DNA of 64,000 bases from CBDAPE01 sp965198325 (GCA_965198325.1 CBDAPE010000016.1:62001-126000); one strand, 5' to 3'; numbered from the stretch's first letter, positions 31,287 through 39,771 are shown. The notes: a model not told the origin generated them from the sequence alone. Numbers and translations: made by a program.

Positions 31287-31592
31287 ATGGCTAAGACCAG
31301 TGCCATCGAAAAGAACAAGCGGCGGAAGCGGCTGTCCCAGAAGTACGCCGCCAAGCGGACTGCGCTGAAGGCGCTTGTGCGCGATCAGTCGAAGCCGGTT
31401 GAAGAGCGCTTCGCGGCGGTCCTTGCATTGGCCAAGTTGCCGCGTAACAGCTCGCCTGTGCGCGGGCGAAATCGCTGTGAATTGACGGGGCGGCCGCGTG
31501 GTTATTACCGCAAGTTGCGGATGTCTCGAATCGCTCTCCGCGAGCTGGCTTCGTCTGGCCAGATCCCGGGAATGGTCAAATCGAGCTGGTGA
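31287..31592 (+). CDS. rpsN: 30S ribosomal protein S14
   Basis: A 101-residue S14 of the long, zinc-free type: it lacks the CxxC pairs of the short form, having a single Cys in RNRCELTGRPRGYYRK. It is needed for late assembly of the 30S head. The ATG follows TTTGGAGGTTTTGCCGT. rpsH follows after 13 bp. Confidence 0.97.
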   Translation: MAKTSAIEKNKRRKRLSQKYAAKRTALKALVRDQSKPVEERFAAVLALAKLPRNSSPVRGRNRCELTGRPRGYYRKLRMSRIALRELASSGQIPGMVKSSW

Positions 31593-31605
31593 CGGAGGAC
31601 CGAGG

Positions 31606-32004
31606 ATGTCGATGACTGATCCCCTCGGGGACATGCTGACCCGAATCCGGAACGCGCAGCGAGCGGGTAAGTCGCTCGTCACGAGTCCGGCTTCAAAGTT
31701 GCGCGGCAACGTGCTCGCGGTGCTCAAGAATGAGGGCTATATCCGGAATTATAGCCGCCAGGATTACGACGGTGGCAAAGCCGAGTTCGAAATTGAGCTC
31801 AAATATCACGAGGGAGAACCCGTCATTCAGAAGATTGCCCGGGTCTCGAAGCCGGGACGGCGTGTCTATTCCTCGATCAAGGATCTAACGCCCATTTATA
31901 ACGGCTTGGGTATCACTATATTGTCGACCCCGCGCGGTGTGATGTCGGATATCCAGGCGCGTGCCGCCAACGTTGGCGGCGAAGTCCTCTGCGAGGTGTT
32001 CTAG
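31606..32004 (+). CDS. rpsH: 30S ribosomal protein S8
   Basis: S8 (132 residues) binds the central domain of 16S rRNA and in E. coli represses the spc operon. It starts MSMTDPLGDMLTRIRNAQRAGKSLV and ends with the typical TPRGVMSDIQARAANVGGEVLCEVF. The ATG at 31606 follows GGAGGACCGAGG; the open frame extends upstream into rpsN and that part was rejected. rplF begins after 9 bp. Confidence 0.98.
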   Translation: MSMTDPLGDMLTRIRNAQRAGKSLVTSPASKLRGNVLAVLKNEGYIRNYSRQDYDGGKAEFEIELKYHEGEPVIQKIARVSKPGRRVYSSIKDLTPIYNGLGITILSTPRGVMSDIQARAANVGGEVLCEVF

Positions 32005-32013
32005 GAAACCATC

Positions 32014-32547
32014 ATGTCGCGAATTGGCAAGACTCCCGTTCCCGTGCCCGACGGCGTCGATGTACAGATCGCCGGTCAGGACGTTACCGCAAAAGGCAAA
32101 CTCGGCGAACTCTCGGTAAGCCTCGCTCCTGAGATCCAGGTCGCAATGGAAGACGATGGCGTCGTCGTCAGGCCCGTCGATGACTCGAAGCGGGCACGTC
32201 AGATGTGGGGAATGTCGCGTAGCCTTGTCAGTAATCTCGTAACGGGGGTCAGCGAAGGGTTTAGCGTCGATCTGGAGCTTCAAGGCGTGGGATATCGCGC
32301 CGCGGTCGCGGGCAAGTCGCTCAATCTCGATCTCGGCTTTAGCCATCAAGTGAAATATCCGATTCCCGAAGGAATCAACGTCGCTTGCGAGAAGCCGACC
32401 GCGATTAGAATTCAGGGTGCCGACCGTCAACAAGTCGGCCAGGTGGCATCGGAAATCCGCGCCTTTCGTAAACCCGAACCCTACAAGGGCAGGGGTATTC
32501 GCTACCAAGGCGAATACGTCCGGCGCAAGGAAGGCAAGAAGAAGTAA
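32014..32547 (+). CDS. rplF: 50S ribosomal protein L6
   Basis: This 177-residue protein lies near the factor-binding site by the sarcin-ricin loop. It starts MSRIGKTPVPVPDGV and the C-terminal repeat shows the conserved RKPEPYKGRGIRYQGEYVRRKEGKKK. Two homologous halves typical of L6 are evident. rplR starts 11 bases after its stop. Confidence 0.98.
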   Translation: MSRIGKTPVPVPDGVDVQIAGQDVTAKGKLGELSVSLAPEIQVAMEDDGVVVRPVDDSKRARQMWGMSRSLVSNLVTGVSEGFSVDLELQGVGYRAAVAGKSLNLDLGFSHQVKYPIPEGINVACEKPTAIRIQGADRQQVGQVASEIRAFRKPEPYKGRGIRYQGEYVRRKEGKKK

Positions 32548-32558
32548 CGAGTGCAATC

Positions 32559-32927
32559 GTGACGAAAATGAAAACCAAAGAGCTCTTTGCCCGGCGCCAA
32601 CGCCGCGCTCGAGCGCGTCTGTCTCAGACGCGGGAACTGCGCCCGCGGCTTTCAGTCTTTAGATCCGGTAAGCATATTTATGCCCAGATCATCGACGACC
32701 GGCAGGGTGTAACGCTGGCTGCGGCCTCGAGTCTCGAAAAAAGCCTCCGCGATCAGGCCTCCTCTGGGGTCGACAAGGCCGCTGCGGCACGCGTTGGCGC
32801 CGAGATCGCAGAACGGGCAAAGGCGGCAGGGGTCAGCAAAGTAGTTTTCGACCGCGGGGGTTATGCCTACCATGGACGTGTAAAAGCGCTTGCTGAAGCG
32901 GCCCGCGAGGCCGGCCTCGACTTTTAG
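32559..32927 (+). CDS. rplR: 50S ribosomal protein L18
   Basis: A 122-residue 5S-rRNA-binding protein of the central protuberance. It begins at GTG (TKMKTKELFARRQRRARAR). The conserved RPRLSVFRSGKHIYAQIIDD and the C-terminal FDRGGYAYHGRVKALAEAAREAGL are present. An ATG three codons in is an alternative start. rpsE follows after 11 bp with TAGGAGCGG. Confidence 0.97.
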   Translation: MTKMKTKELFARRQRRARARLSQTRELRPRLSVFRSGKHIYAQIIDDRQGVTLAAASSLEKSLRDQASSGVDKAAAARVGAEIAERAKAAGVSKVVFDRGGYAYHGRVKALAEAAREAGLDF

Positions 32928-32938
32928 GAGCGGATGAC

Positions 32939-33487
32939 ATGAAGCGACATGTCGCGAGCAGACATGGCCACAAGGAAGAGTCGGAATTCATCGATCGCTT
33001 GGTTGGCATTAACCGCGTCGCCAAAGTCGTAAAGGGCGGCCGAAGGTTTGGTTTTTCCGCGCTTGTTATCGTCGGTGACGGCCGTGGTCGCGTTGGGTTC
33101 GGCTCCGGCAAGGCTCGCGAGGTTCCCGAGGCCATTCGCAAGGCAACTGAAAAGGCGAAGCGTCGAATGATCCGCGTTCCGCTGCGCGAGGGGCGGACGC
33201 TCCATCACGATATCGAAGGTCGGCGCGGTGCGGGCAAGGTCGTACTCCGAGCGGCCCCACCCGGCACCGGAATTATCGCCGGCGGCCCGATGCGCGCGGT
33301 GTTCGAGTGTCTCGGTGTACAAGATGTGGTTACCAAATCCGTCGGCAGTGCGAACCCCAACGCCATGATTCACGCCACCTTCGACGGCCTTGAAAATATG
33401 GTCGCGCCGCGTAGCGTGGCTGCCAAACGCGGCAAAAAGGTCAACGAAATATTCGGTCGCGACGTGGCCGACGAGGCGGAGGGTTAA
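32939..33487 (+). CDS. rpsE: 30S ribosomal protein S5
   Basis: S5 (182 residues) helps decoding accuracy and mRNA helicase activity. The double-stranded RNA-binding N-terminal domain reads DRLVGINRVAKVVKGGRRFGFSALVIVGDGRGRVG, and the C-terminal domain has AAPPGTGIIAGGPMRAVFECLGVQDVVTKSVGS. The N-terminus is somewhat longer and Arg/His rich compared with E. coli. rpmD begins 4 bases after its stop. Confidence 0.98.
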   Translation: MKRHVASRHGHKEESEFIDRLVGINRVAKVVKGGRRFGFSALVIVGDGRGRVGFGSGKAREVPEAIRKATEKAKRRMIRVPLREGRTLHHDIEGRRGAGKVVLRAAPPGTGIIAGGPMRAVFECLGVQDVVTKSVGSANPNAMIHATFDGLENMVAPRSVAAKRGKKVNEIFGRDVADEAEG

Positions 33488-33491
33488 AATC

Positions 33492-33710
33492 GTGGCGGCA
33501 GGCGATGCTGGAAAAATCCGTGTGACTCAAACCGGCAGCCCGATCGGCCGTCGATCCGATCAGCGCGCGACGCTCATCGGCTTGGGCTTGAACAAAATGC
33601 ATCGCACGCGGGTCTTGGAGGATACACCTGCGGTGCGCGGCATGATCGACAAGGTGGCACATCTCGTGACAGCCGCATCCGTTGACGCGAATGAGAAGGT
33701 GAAGGGCTAG
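33492..33710 (+). CDS. rpmD: 50S ribosomal protein L30
   Basis: A 72-residue L30 starting at GTG (AAGDAGKIRVTQTGSPIGRRSDQ). The family core ATLIGLGLNKMHRTRVLEDTPAVRGMIDKVAHLV is clear. It is slightly longer than the usual 60 residues. The GTG was chosen because it lies just after the rpsE stop; the frame also stays open upstream within rpsE, which is a shadow. rplO begins 3 bases after the stop. Confidence 0.96.
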   Translation: MAAGDAGKIRVTQTGSPIGRRSDQRATLIGLGLNKMHRTRVLEDTPAVRGMIDKVAHLVTAASVDANEKVKG

Positions 33711-33713
33711 GCG

Positions 33714-34316
33714 ATGAAGTTGAACGAACTGGGCACGGCTCCGGGCGAGCAGAAAGCTCGAAAGCGAATCGGGCGCGGGATCGGCTCGGGCACGGGCAAG
33801 ACCAGCGGGCGGGGGCATAAGGGTCAGAAGTCTCGTGCCGGCGTCAACATCAACGGCTTCGAAGGCGGCCAGATGCCGATATATCGGCGCCTGCCGCGTC
33901 GTGGATTCCATAATAAATTCCGAACCGAGTTCGAGCCGGTTAATTTTTATCGCCTGCAACGTGCAATCGATACCAAGAAACTCGATGCGAGCAAGCCGAT
34001 CACGCCTGTCGAACTGCGTGCCGCGGGTGTGGTGCGTGGCGATCGCGAAGGTATCCGGCTCCTGGCACGTGGCGAGCTCAAGGCCAAGGTGACAATCGAG
34101 GTCGATGGCGCGTCCAAGGCGGCAATTGCCGGTGTGGAAAAAGCCGGTGGCACAGTGACCGTTTCCCGCCCGCCCAAGGAAAAATCAGCCGACAAGCCGA
34201 AAGAGAAGAAGGCGAAAGCCAAAACGGCGCCGGAGGAGTCCGAAGCCGACGCCGAGAAATCCGATAAGGTCGATAATGGGAAAGAAGAACCGGCCAATGA
34301 GACCTCCGAGGATTAG
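33714..34316 (+). CDS. rplO: 50S ribosomal protein L15 with charged tail
   Basis: L15 is a core protein of late 50S assembly. The N-terminal MKLNELGTAPGEQKARKRIGRGIGSGTGKTSGRGHKGQKSR and FEGGQMPIYRRLPRRGFHNKF are standard. Typical length is about 150; here residues 153-200 form an extra tail that is Lys-rich first (KEKSADKPKEKKAKAK) and then acidic (ESEADAEKSD to TSED). secY starts 11 bases after the stop with AGGGGGTAAGGG. Confidence 0.97.
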   Translation: MKLNELGTAPGEQKARKRIGRGIGSGTGKTSGRGHKGQKSRAGVNINGFEGGQMPIYRRLPRRGFHNKFRTEFEPVNFYRLQRAIDTKKLDASKPITPVELRAAGVVRGDREGIRLLARGELKAKVTIEVDGASKAAIAGVEKAGGTVTVSRPPKEKSADKPKEKKAKAKTAPEESEADAEKSDKVDNGKEEPANETSED

Positions 34317-34327
34317 GGGGTAAGGGA

Positions 34328-35671
34328 ATGGCCTCTGCCGTCGAACAACTCGCGGCCAACATCAATCTCGGATCTTTCGCGAAGGCGACTGAACTCAAGA
34401 AGCGCCTGTGGTTCACTCTCGGCGCCCTGATCATCTACCGTCTCGGCACCTATATCCCGATTCCGGGCATTGACCCGACTGTGCTCGCCGATGTGTTCAA
34501 CACACAGGCTGGGGGCATTTTGGGCATGTTCAACATGTTTTCGGGCGGCGCTCTCGGCCGCATGACGATCTTCGCCCTGAACATCATGCCCTACATCTCG
34601 GCGTCGATCATCATGCAGCTGATGACGACTGTCTCGCCGCATCTCGCTCAGCTTAAGAAAGAGGGCGAGGCCGGGCGCAAGAAGATGAATCAGTACACCC
34701 GCTACGGCACCGTGTTGCTTGCGGCCCTCCAGGCCTATGGCATCGCGGTTGGCCTTGAAGGATTTTCAGGGTCGGGCGGTGGCGCGGTCATTGATCCGGG
34801 GATGTTTTTCCGGCTTACCACCGTCGTGACGTTGACCGGCGGAACAATTTTTCTGATGTGGCTTGGCGAGCAGATTACGGCACGCGGTGTCGGTAACGGC
34901 ATTTCACTGATCATACTTTCGGGCATCGTCGCGGAACTCCCCAGAGCGCTCGTGAATACTCTGGAATTGGGCCGAACCGGCGTTCTGTCATCCGGCTTTA
35001 TCGTCATTATCGTCCTCATGGTTGTCGCGGTTATTACCTTTATCGTCTTCATCGAGCGCTCCCAGCGCCGCCTGATCGTGCAATATCCGAAACGGCAGAA
35101 GGGCCGTCAGATGACGGGCGGGGAAAGCAGCCATTTGCCGCTCAAGCTGAATACAGCGGGCGTGATTCCGCCGATTTTCGCGAGCTCGATCCTGCTTCTG
35201 CCGATCACGATGATTGGATTCAATGCCGGGCAGGGGCCCGAATGGCTGACCACTGTTGCGAACTTGCTCGGGCGCGGTCAGCCGATCTATATGCTGCTCT
35301 ATGCCAGCGCCATTATCTTCTTTGCCTTCTTCTATACGGCGGTCGTCTTCAATCCGGCCGATACGGCGGACAATTTGAAGAAATACGGCGGCTTCTTGCC
35401 TGGAATCCGTCCCGGCAAGAACACGGCGGAATATCTGGATTACGTTTTGACCCGGTTGACGGTGGTTGGCGCGTCATATTTGGCGGCCGTAAGTTTGCTG
35501 CCCGAGCTCCTGATTTCCCAATACGCCGTACCATTCTACTTCGGTGGGACGAGTCTGCTCATCGTGGTGACCGTCACCCTCGATACGATGGGGCAAATAC
35601 AGTCTCATCTGCTGGCCCATCAGTATGAGGGCCTGATCAAGAAATCGAAGCTCAGGGGTCGCCGCTCGTGA
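34328..35671 (+). CDS. secY: Protein translocase subunit SecY
   Basis: The 447-residue central channel of the inner-membrane Sec translocon, with the ten membrane helices expected. Conserved points include RLGTYIPIPGID in helix 1, the plug region after it, MPYISASIIMQL, and the cytoplasmic loop QYPKRQKGRQMTGGESSHLPLKLNTAGVIPPIFASS. Its TGA overlaps the GTG start of adk. SecE is encoded at 8126 in the same superoperon. Confidence 0.98.
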   Translation: MASAVEQLAANINLGSFAKATELKKRLWFTLGALIIYRLGTYIPIPGIDPTVLADVFNTQAGGILGMFNMFSGGALGRMTIFALNIMPYISASIIMQLMTTVSPHLAQLKKEGEAGRKKMNQYTRYGTVLLAALQAYGIAVGLEGFSGSGGGAVIDPGMFFRLTTVVTLTGGTIFLMWLGEQITARGVGNGISLIILSGIVAELPRALVNTLELGRTGVLSSGFIVIIVLMVVAVITFIVFIERSQRRLIVQYPKRQKGRQMTGGESSHLPLKLNTAGVIPPIFASSILLLPITMIGFNAGQGPEWLTTVANLLGRGQPIYMLLYASAIIFFAFFYTAVVFNPADTADNLKKYGGFLPGIRPGKNTAEYLDYVLTRLTVVGASYLAAVSLLPELLISQYAVPFYFGGTSLLIVVTVTLDTMGQIQSHLLAHQYEGLIKKSKLRGRRS

Positions 35672-36333
35672 ATTTGATCTTGCTCGGCCCGCCTGGCGCG
35701 GGGAAAGGCACGCAGGCGCAATACCTTGTTGAATCGCTGGGACTCTTGCAGTTGTCCACCGGTGATATGCTGCGCGCGGCCGTTGCCGAAGGGTCTGCCC
35801 TGGGAAAAAAGGTAAAGTCGATTATGGAAGCCGGCCAGTTGGTACCCGATGCGGTTATCGTTGCGATGATCGCCGATCGTATCGACAAGCCCGATTGTCA
35901 GGGCGGGTTCATCCTCGACGGCTTTCCACGCACCCTGGCGCAGGCCGAAGCGCTCGACGAGATGCTCGGGGACCGCGACAAGGAACTCACCGGTGTCATT
36001 GAAATCGGCGTGGACGACGATTTACTGGTCAAGCGGATTACCGGCCGCTTCTCCTGTGCGACTTGCGGTGCGGGCTATCACGACACCTTCAAGCGTCCCG
36101 AACTCGATGATGTCTGCGATGTTTGCGGCGGCACGGAGTTCTCTCGTCGCGAGGACGACAATCGGAAAACCGTGGTGGCTCGGCTTGAGACCTATCACGA
36201 GCAGACAGCGCCCCTGCTGCCTTATTATCGGGAACGCGGTAAACTCAAGACGGTCGACGGTATGACCGAAATCGACGAGGTCGGCCGTCAAATTGAAGCG
36301 GCCCTGGAAATTGCCTGGTGCTGTCCTAAGTAG
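35668..36333 (+). CDS. adk: Adenylate kinase with element-encoded C-terminus
   Basis: Adenylate kinase interconverts ATP + AMP and 2 ADP. It begins at a GTG overlapping the secY stop. The P-loop GPPGAGKGT is residues 7-15, and FILDGFPRTLAQAEAL follows near residue 80. The LID carries two cysteine pairs (CATCGAGYH and CDVCGG), a likely zinc site. The last native codons are GCC then the first T of the stop; the mobile element inserted there, so five residues (WCCPK) from the element end now replace the stop. Joining the flanks with one target copy removed gives ALEIA-stop, a 216-residue native protein. Function is probably kept. Confidence 0.97.
   Translation: MNLILLGPPGAGKGTQAQYLVESLGLLQLSTGDMLRAAVAEGSALGKKVKSIMEAGQLVPDAVIVAMIADRIDKPDCQGGFILDGFPRTLAQAEALDEMLGDRDKELTGVIEIGVDDDLLVKRITGRFSCATCGAGYHDTFKRPELDDVCDVCGGTEFSRREDDNRKTVVARLETYHEQTAPLLPYYRERGKLKTVDGMTEIDEVGRQIEAALEIAWCCPK
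36309..36316 (+). repeat. Left 8-bp target-site duplication (AATTGCCT)
   Basis: AATTGCCT directly abuts the left end of the outer element and recurs at 42712-42719 directly after its right end. Eight to nine bases is the usual duplication for IS1-family transposition. Confidence 0.9.
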
Positions 36334-36350
36334 AGGGCGAGTGTCCTAAG
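36317..36350 (+). repeat. Left inverted terminus with two TGTCCTAAG motifs
   Basis: The terminal GGTGC is followed by TGTCCTAAG at 36322-36330 and again at 36342-36350, 20 bases apart. The same motif occurs at the right end (42691-42699), with a shorter form TGTCCTAG at 42668-42675. Spaced repeats of this kind are typical of transposase binding sites. Confidence 0.7.
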
Positions 36351-36396
36351 TTGGTCTTACGTTAAGACATCCACCTAGTCGGCAGCCACACCGCCC

Positions 36397-37359
36397 TCAT
36401 TCTTCGTCGTGAGGCTCGCTCTCGCGCTGACTCATGCGGCCGAGCTTGAATCCGTAATAGTCTCGGATATAGGAATAATGTTCCGGTGACGGCTTGTGCT
36501 TGAAGCAAACCAAGATTTCCTCGCCGCTGTCATCGATCAAACGCTCTTCATGCCATCCTTCAGGCAACGCGGTGTCGTCTAGAGGCAAGATCGGTGGCGT
36601 CAACTCCTGGGCCTTGTTAGGGGAAGCCGTCGCGGCATTTTCAACCAATTTCACTTGCTCCATCAGAACCCCCGATTGCTCTCCGTCCACGAAAACCCAG
36701 TGGTGGCCCTCGTGCTCTTGGATGGCCCGGACACGTTCAGGCTTTTCAAACTGACGCACTCCGCCAATCTCAGCCTGGATCAGGTCTCCGACCTCGATCT
36801 CTGGCGGACCATCGGAAGTTGTACCGTCCTCATTTCCGTCTTCTTCCGTGGGGTGAAGTTTATCAGAAGATGTGAGTCCCGCAAAGGAGATAGTCGCGTC
36901 ATAAACCTTTAAAAAATTCCTCGCACCCCTTTCGCTAAACCCCTTTTCGTCCATCAACGCGTCGAGGCAGGCATCGTTTTCAGGTCGATTTCCCCCCCAT
37001 TCATCCCAACATTTGGCGATCTCCTTCGGGCGAAGGGCGGCAGCCTTCACTAACTCGTGCTTCTTTTCAGCCTGTTGGGTACGAAGATATTTGCGACCTT
37101 CGTCGGAAATAACCATTCGGCGGTCATCACCGCTCCCTTGGTATTCGAGAAGCCCAAAGTAGCGCAATGCCGCAGCAGTACGATCAACGCGAGCCTTGGC
37201 CGTGATGCTCCATGCAGCTCCAACCTTGTCAGGACATGCGGCCATTCGCTTGAAGTAAAATTCAAATTCGGATAGTCGATCAAGAGCATCCTCAATTGGG
37301 ATTATCGGGTGCGCCGGACTCCGATCCCTCTGTCCGGCGGATTCAACATTCTCGGCCAT
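36397..37359 (-). CDS. Passenger gene of unknown function in the transposon
   Basis: I do not recognise this 320-residue protein. The start chosen is the ATG 8 bases after an AGGAGG site; a GTG 9 bases upstream lies too close to it. The N-terminal part (residues 15-95) looks like a small helical or winged-helix domain (AALRYFGLLEYQGSGDDRRMVISDEGRKYL). The middle is acidic and low in complexity (EEDGNEDGTTSDGPPEIE). The C-terminal half contains a compact beta-rich block (IQAEIGGVRQFEKPERVRAI, HHWVFVDGEQSGVLMEQVKLVE). Cysteines are few and no membrane segment is seen. It is lower in GC than the ribosomal genes and lies against the direction of adk. It may regulate or assist transposition; that is inference. 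Confidence 0.7.
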   Translation of the reverse strand: MAENVESAGQRDRSPAHPIIPIEDALDRLSEFEFYFKRMAACPDKVGAAWSITAKARVDRTAAALRYFGLLEYQGSGDDRRMVISDEGRKYLRTQQAEKKHELVKAAALRPKEIAKCWDEWGGNRPENDACLDALMDEKGFSERGARNFLKVYDATISFAGLTSSDKLHPTEEDGNEDGTTSDGPPEIEVGDLIQAEIGGVRQFEKPERVRAIQEHEGHHWVFVDGEQSGVLMEQVKLVENAATASPNKAQELTPPILPLDDTALPEGWHEERLIDDSGEEILVCFKHKPSPEHYSYIRDYYGFKLGRMSQRESEPHDEE

Positions 37360-37671
37360 TCTCAACACCTCCTGGTTGGGCGAAGCATACTCTAACGGCG
37401 ATAAAAATCAACCGCCTCTGTGTTTTTATGGGGATGGGTCTGGCCTATGGTTGACTAAGGGCGCAATAAATCACATTATCTGCTTGATAAAGATGGAGAT
37501 AAGCATGGGAAGAAGAGTCGAGAGCCCCCGGCGGAGTTGCCGACCGTCGATGTCTGAGAACGGCGGCGCAATAATCCCCCACTGAAGCGGCCGGTTGATC
37601 CGGCTGTAGCGGACCAAAATGGGACCGTCTATAGCCTTCTGTCAGGGTTGCTCTGACTGGAAGGCGGGGGG

Positions 37672-38422
37672 ATGTATCGGGTGGATTTGTACGCGCGGGT
37701 TCGGCGGGCGTGTCGTGTCGAGGGAATGAGCACCCGCGAGGCCTCGCGGGTGTTCGGGCTGGACCGCAAGACGGTCCGCAAGATGCTGTCGTTCTCGGTG
37801 CCGCCGGGGTCTCGCCGCGGCAAGCCGCCACGGCGGCCGAAGCGGGGTCCGTTCACGGGGATCATCGATCGGATTCTGGAAGACGATCGGACCAGCCACC
37901 ACAAGCAACGGCCCACGGCGAAGCGGATCTTCGACCGTCTCCGGGACGAGTACGGCTTTACGGGCGGCTACACCATCGTGAAGGACTATGTCCGTGAGCG
38001 GCGGCTTCGGTCGCGCGAGATGTTCGTGCCGCTCGTCCATTCCCCCGGCCCCGCCCAGGCGGACTTCGGCGAGGCGATGGCGGTGATCGGCGGCGTGGCG
38101 TGCAAGGTCCACTTCCTTGCCTTCGATCTTCCCCACAGTGATGCCTGCTTCGTGAAGGCCTACCCGGCGGAGACGACCGAGGCGTTCTGCGCTGGCCACA
38201 ACGCGGCGGTTGCGTTCTTCGGCGGCGTCCCCCGATCCATCCTGTACGACAACACCAAGCTGGCAGTCGCCCGGATACTGGGCGATGGCAAGCGGCAGCG
38301 AACGCGCGTCTTCACGGACCTTCAATCCCCCTATCTGTTCGAGGACAGGTTCGGCCGGCCGGGCAAGGGCAACGACAAAGGCAAGGTCGAGGGACTGGTC
38401 GGCTTCATCCGGCGGACCTTCC
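37672..38422 (+). pseudogene. istA: IS21 transposase IstA, 5' part
   Basis: The first 250 codons of an IS21 DDE transposase. The N-terminal helix-turn-helix reads MSTREASRVFGLDRKTVRKML, and the catalytic core begins QADFGEAMAVIGGVACKVHFLAFDLPHSDACFVKAYP, with the second acidic residue expected in SILYDNTKLAV. Translation then runs into IS256 and ends at 38550. Removing the insert and one target copy restores a 499-codon frame exactly. Confidence 0.93.
38415..38422 (+). repeat. Target duplication GACCTTCC left of IS256
   Basis: GACCTTCC is repeated at 39764-39771 on the other side of the element. Eight bases is usual for the IS256 family. Confidence 0.9.
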
Positions 38423-39763
38423 GGGTGTGTCCGATTGTCTGTGTAAGTGACGCCGTGGGCGACATTGTTTCCGGCCTCAGCGCGCTGAGGCCGGAAAGCG
38501 ATCCTCGAACAGGATCGCAAACTGCCCCATTGCGGCGGTCCATTCAATAGGCCGTTTCCAGCCGACACCGGCATTGCGGATCGCCAGGAACAACAGCTTG
38601 ACCGCCGCCTCGTCGTTGGGGAAGCTACCGCGTGTCTTGATGATCTTGCGCAAAGATCGGTGCAGGCTCTCCAGCGCGTTGGTGGTGTAGATCATCTTGC
38701 GGATCGCCGGCGGGAACGCGAACATCGGCACCACCTGCTCCCAGGCGCGGCGCCAGCTGGGCGCGATCGCCGGATAGCGCTCGCCCCATTTGGCCTCGAA
38801 CTCGTCGAGCTTGGCCGCCGCGGTCTCGGCGGTTTCGGCGCGGTAGATCGCCTTGATATCGGGCATGATCCTCTTTCGGTCCTTCCACGACACGAACGCC
38901 AGCGAACTGCGGATCAGATGCACGATGCAGGTCTGCACCGTGGTCTCGGGGAACACCGTTGTTATCGCCTCGGGGAAGCCCTTGAGGCCGTCGACCACGG
39001 CGATCAGGATGTCAGCGACGCCGCGGGTCTTGAGGTCGTTCATCACCTTGAGCCAGAACTTGGCGCCTTCGGTCTGCTCGATCCACAGCCCGAGAACCTC
39101 CTTCTCGCCTTCAGCGGTGAGGGCCAGTGCAACGTAGACTGCTTTGTTGCGCACCAGGCCTTCGTCGCGGATCTTGACCCGCAGCGCGTCAAAGAACACC
39201 ACCGGATAGACCGCATCGAGCGGTCGGTTCTGCCATTCGCGGACCTCCTCGAGTACCGCGTCGGTGACCCGGCTGATCAGGTCCGGCGAAACCGCGACCC
39301 CGTAAAGCTCCTGCAGATGGCCACGTATCTCGCGCACCGTCATGCCGCGGGCATACAGCGACACGATGCGATCGTCGAAGCCCTCGAGACGGCGTTCGCC
39401 CTTGGGCACGATCAGCGGGTCGAACGTGCCGGTGCGGTCGCGCGGCACGGCGATATCGATCTCGCCATCCTCGCTCAGCACCGTCTTGTCCGAGTAGCCG
39501 TTGCGGCTGTTACCCGTGCCGCGACCGGCCGGGTCACCCTTCTCGTAGCCCAGGTGATCGCTCAGCTCGGCGTCAAGCGCCCGCTCCAAGAGCACCGCCT
39601 TGAGCTGCTTGAACAGCCCGTCTTCGCCCAGCAGGTCATCCGGCTTCTCGTAATCGGCCAGAAGTTCGTCCAGAAGTTCAGGTCTGATAGTCCTCATCGT
39701 AGGTCCTCCCATACTAAATATTGGACCCACGGCACTCATTTACACAAGATATCTGACACTCTC
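38423..39763. mobile_element. IS256-family insertion sequence inside istA
   Basis: The element is 1,341 bp. Left end GGGTGTGTCCGATTGTCTGT and complement of the right end GAGAGTGTCAGATATCTTGT are imperfect inverted repeats. An 8-bp duplication GACCTTCC flanks it. It holds one mutator-type transposase on the minus strand. The intact frame and clean borders suggest a recent insertion. Confidence 0.92.
38477..39697 (-). CDS. IS256-family (mutator-type) transposase
   Basis: A 406-residue DDE transposase. The start chosen is MRTIRPELLDELLADY, a typical opening; 14 codons of upstream open frame were left out. Family signatures include LKAVLLERALDAELSDHLGY, GNSRNGYSDKTV, SLYARGMTVREI, and the catalytic region VYPVVFFDALRVKIRDEG with the first Asp, LIAVVDGLKGFPEAI with the second, and the C-terminal TTNALESLHRSLRK with the Glu. 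It appears intact and is convergent with istA. Confidence 0.95.
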   Translation of the reverse strand: MRTIRPELLDELLADYEKPDDLLGEDGLFKQLKAVLLERALDAELSDHLGYEKGDPAGRGTGNSRNGYSDKTVLSEDGEIDIAVPRDRTGTFDPLIVPKGERRLEGFDDRIVSLYARGMTVREIRGHLQELYGVAVSPDLISRVTDAVLEEVREWQNRPLDAVYPVVFFDALRVKIRDEGLVRNKAVYVALALTAEGEKEVLGLWIEQTEGAKFWLKVMNDLKTRGVADILIAVVDGLKGFPEAITTVFPETTVQTCIVHLIRSSLAFVSWKDRKRIMPDIKAIYRAETAETAAAKLDEFEAKWGERYPAIAPSWRRAWEQVVPMFAFPPAIRKMIYTTNALESLHRSLRKIIKTRGSFPNDEAAVKLLFLAIRNAGVGWKRPIEWTAAMGQFAILFEDRFPASAR

Positions 39764-39771
39764 GACCTTCC
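39764..39771 (+). repeat. Target duplication GACCTTCC right of IS256
   Basis: Second copy of the duplication at 38415-38422. istA sequence resumes with GGGTCCCCGTC right after it. Confidence 0.9.
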
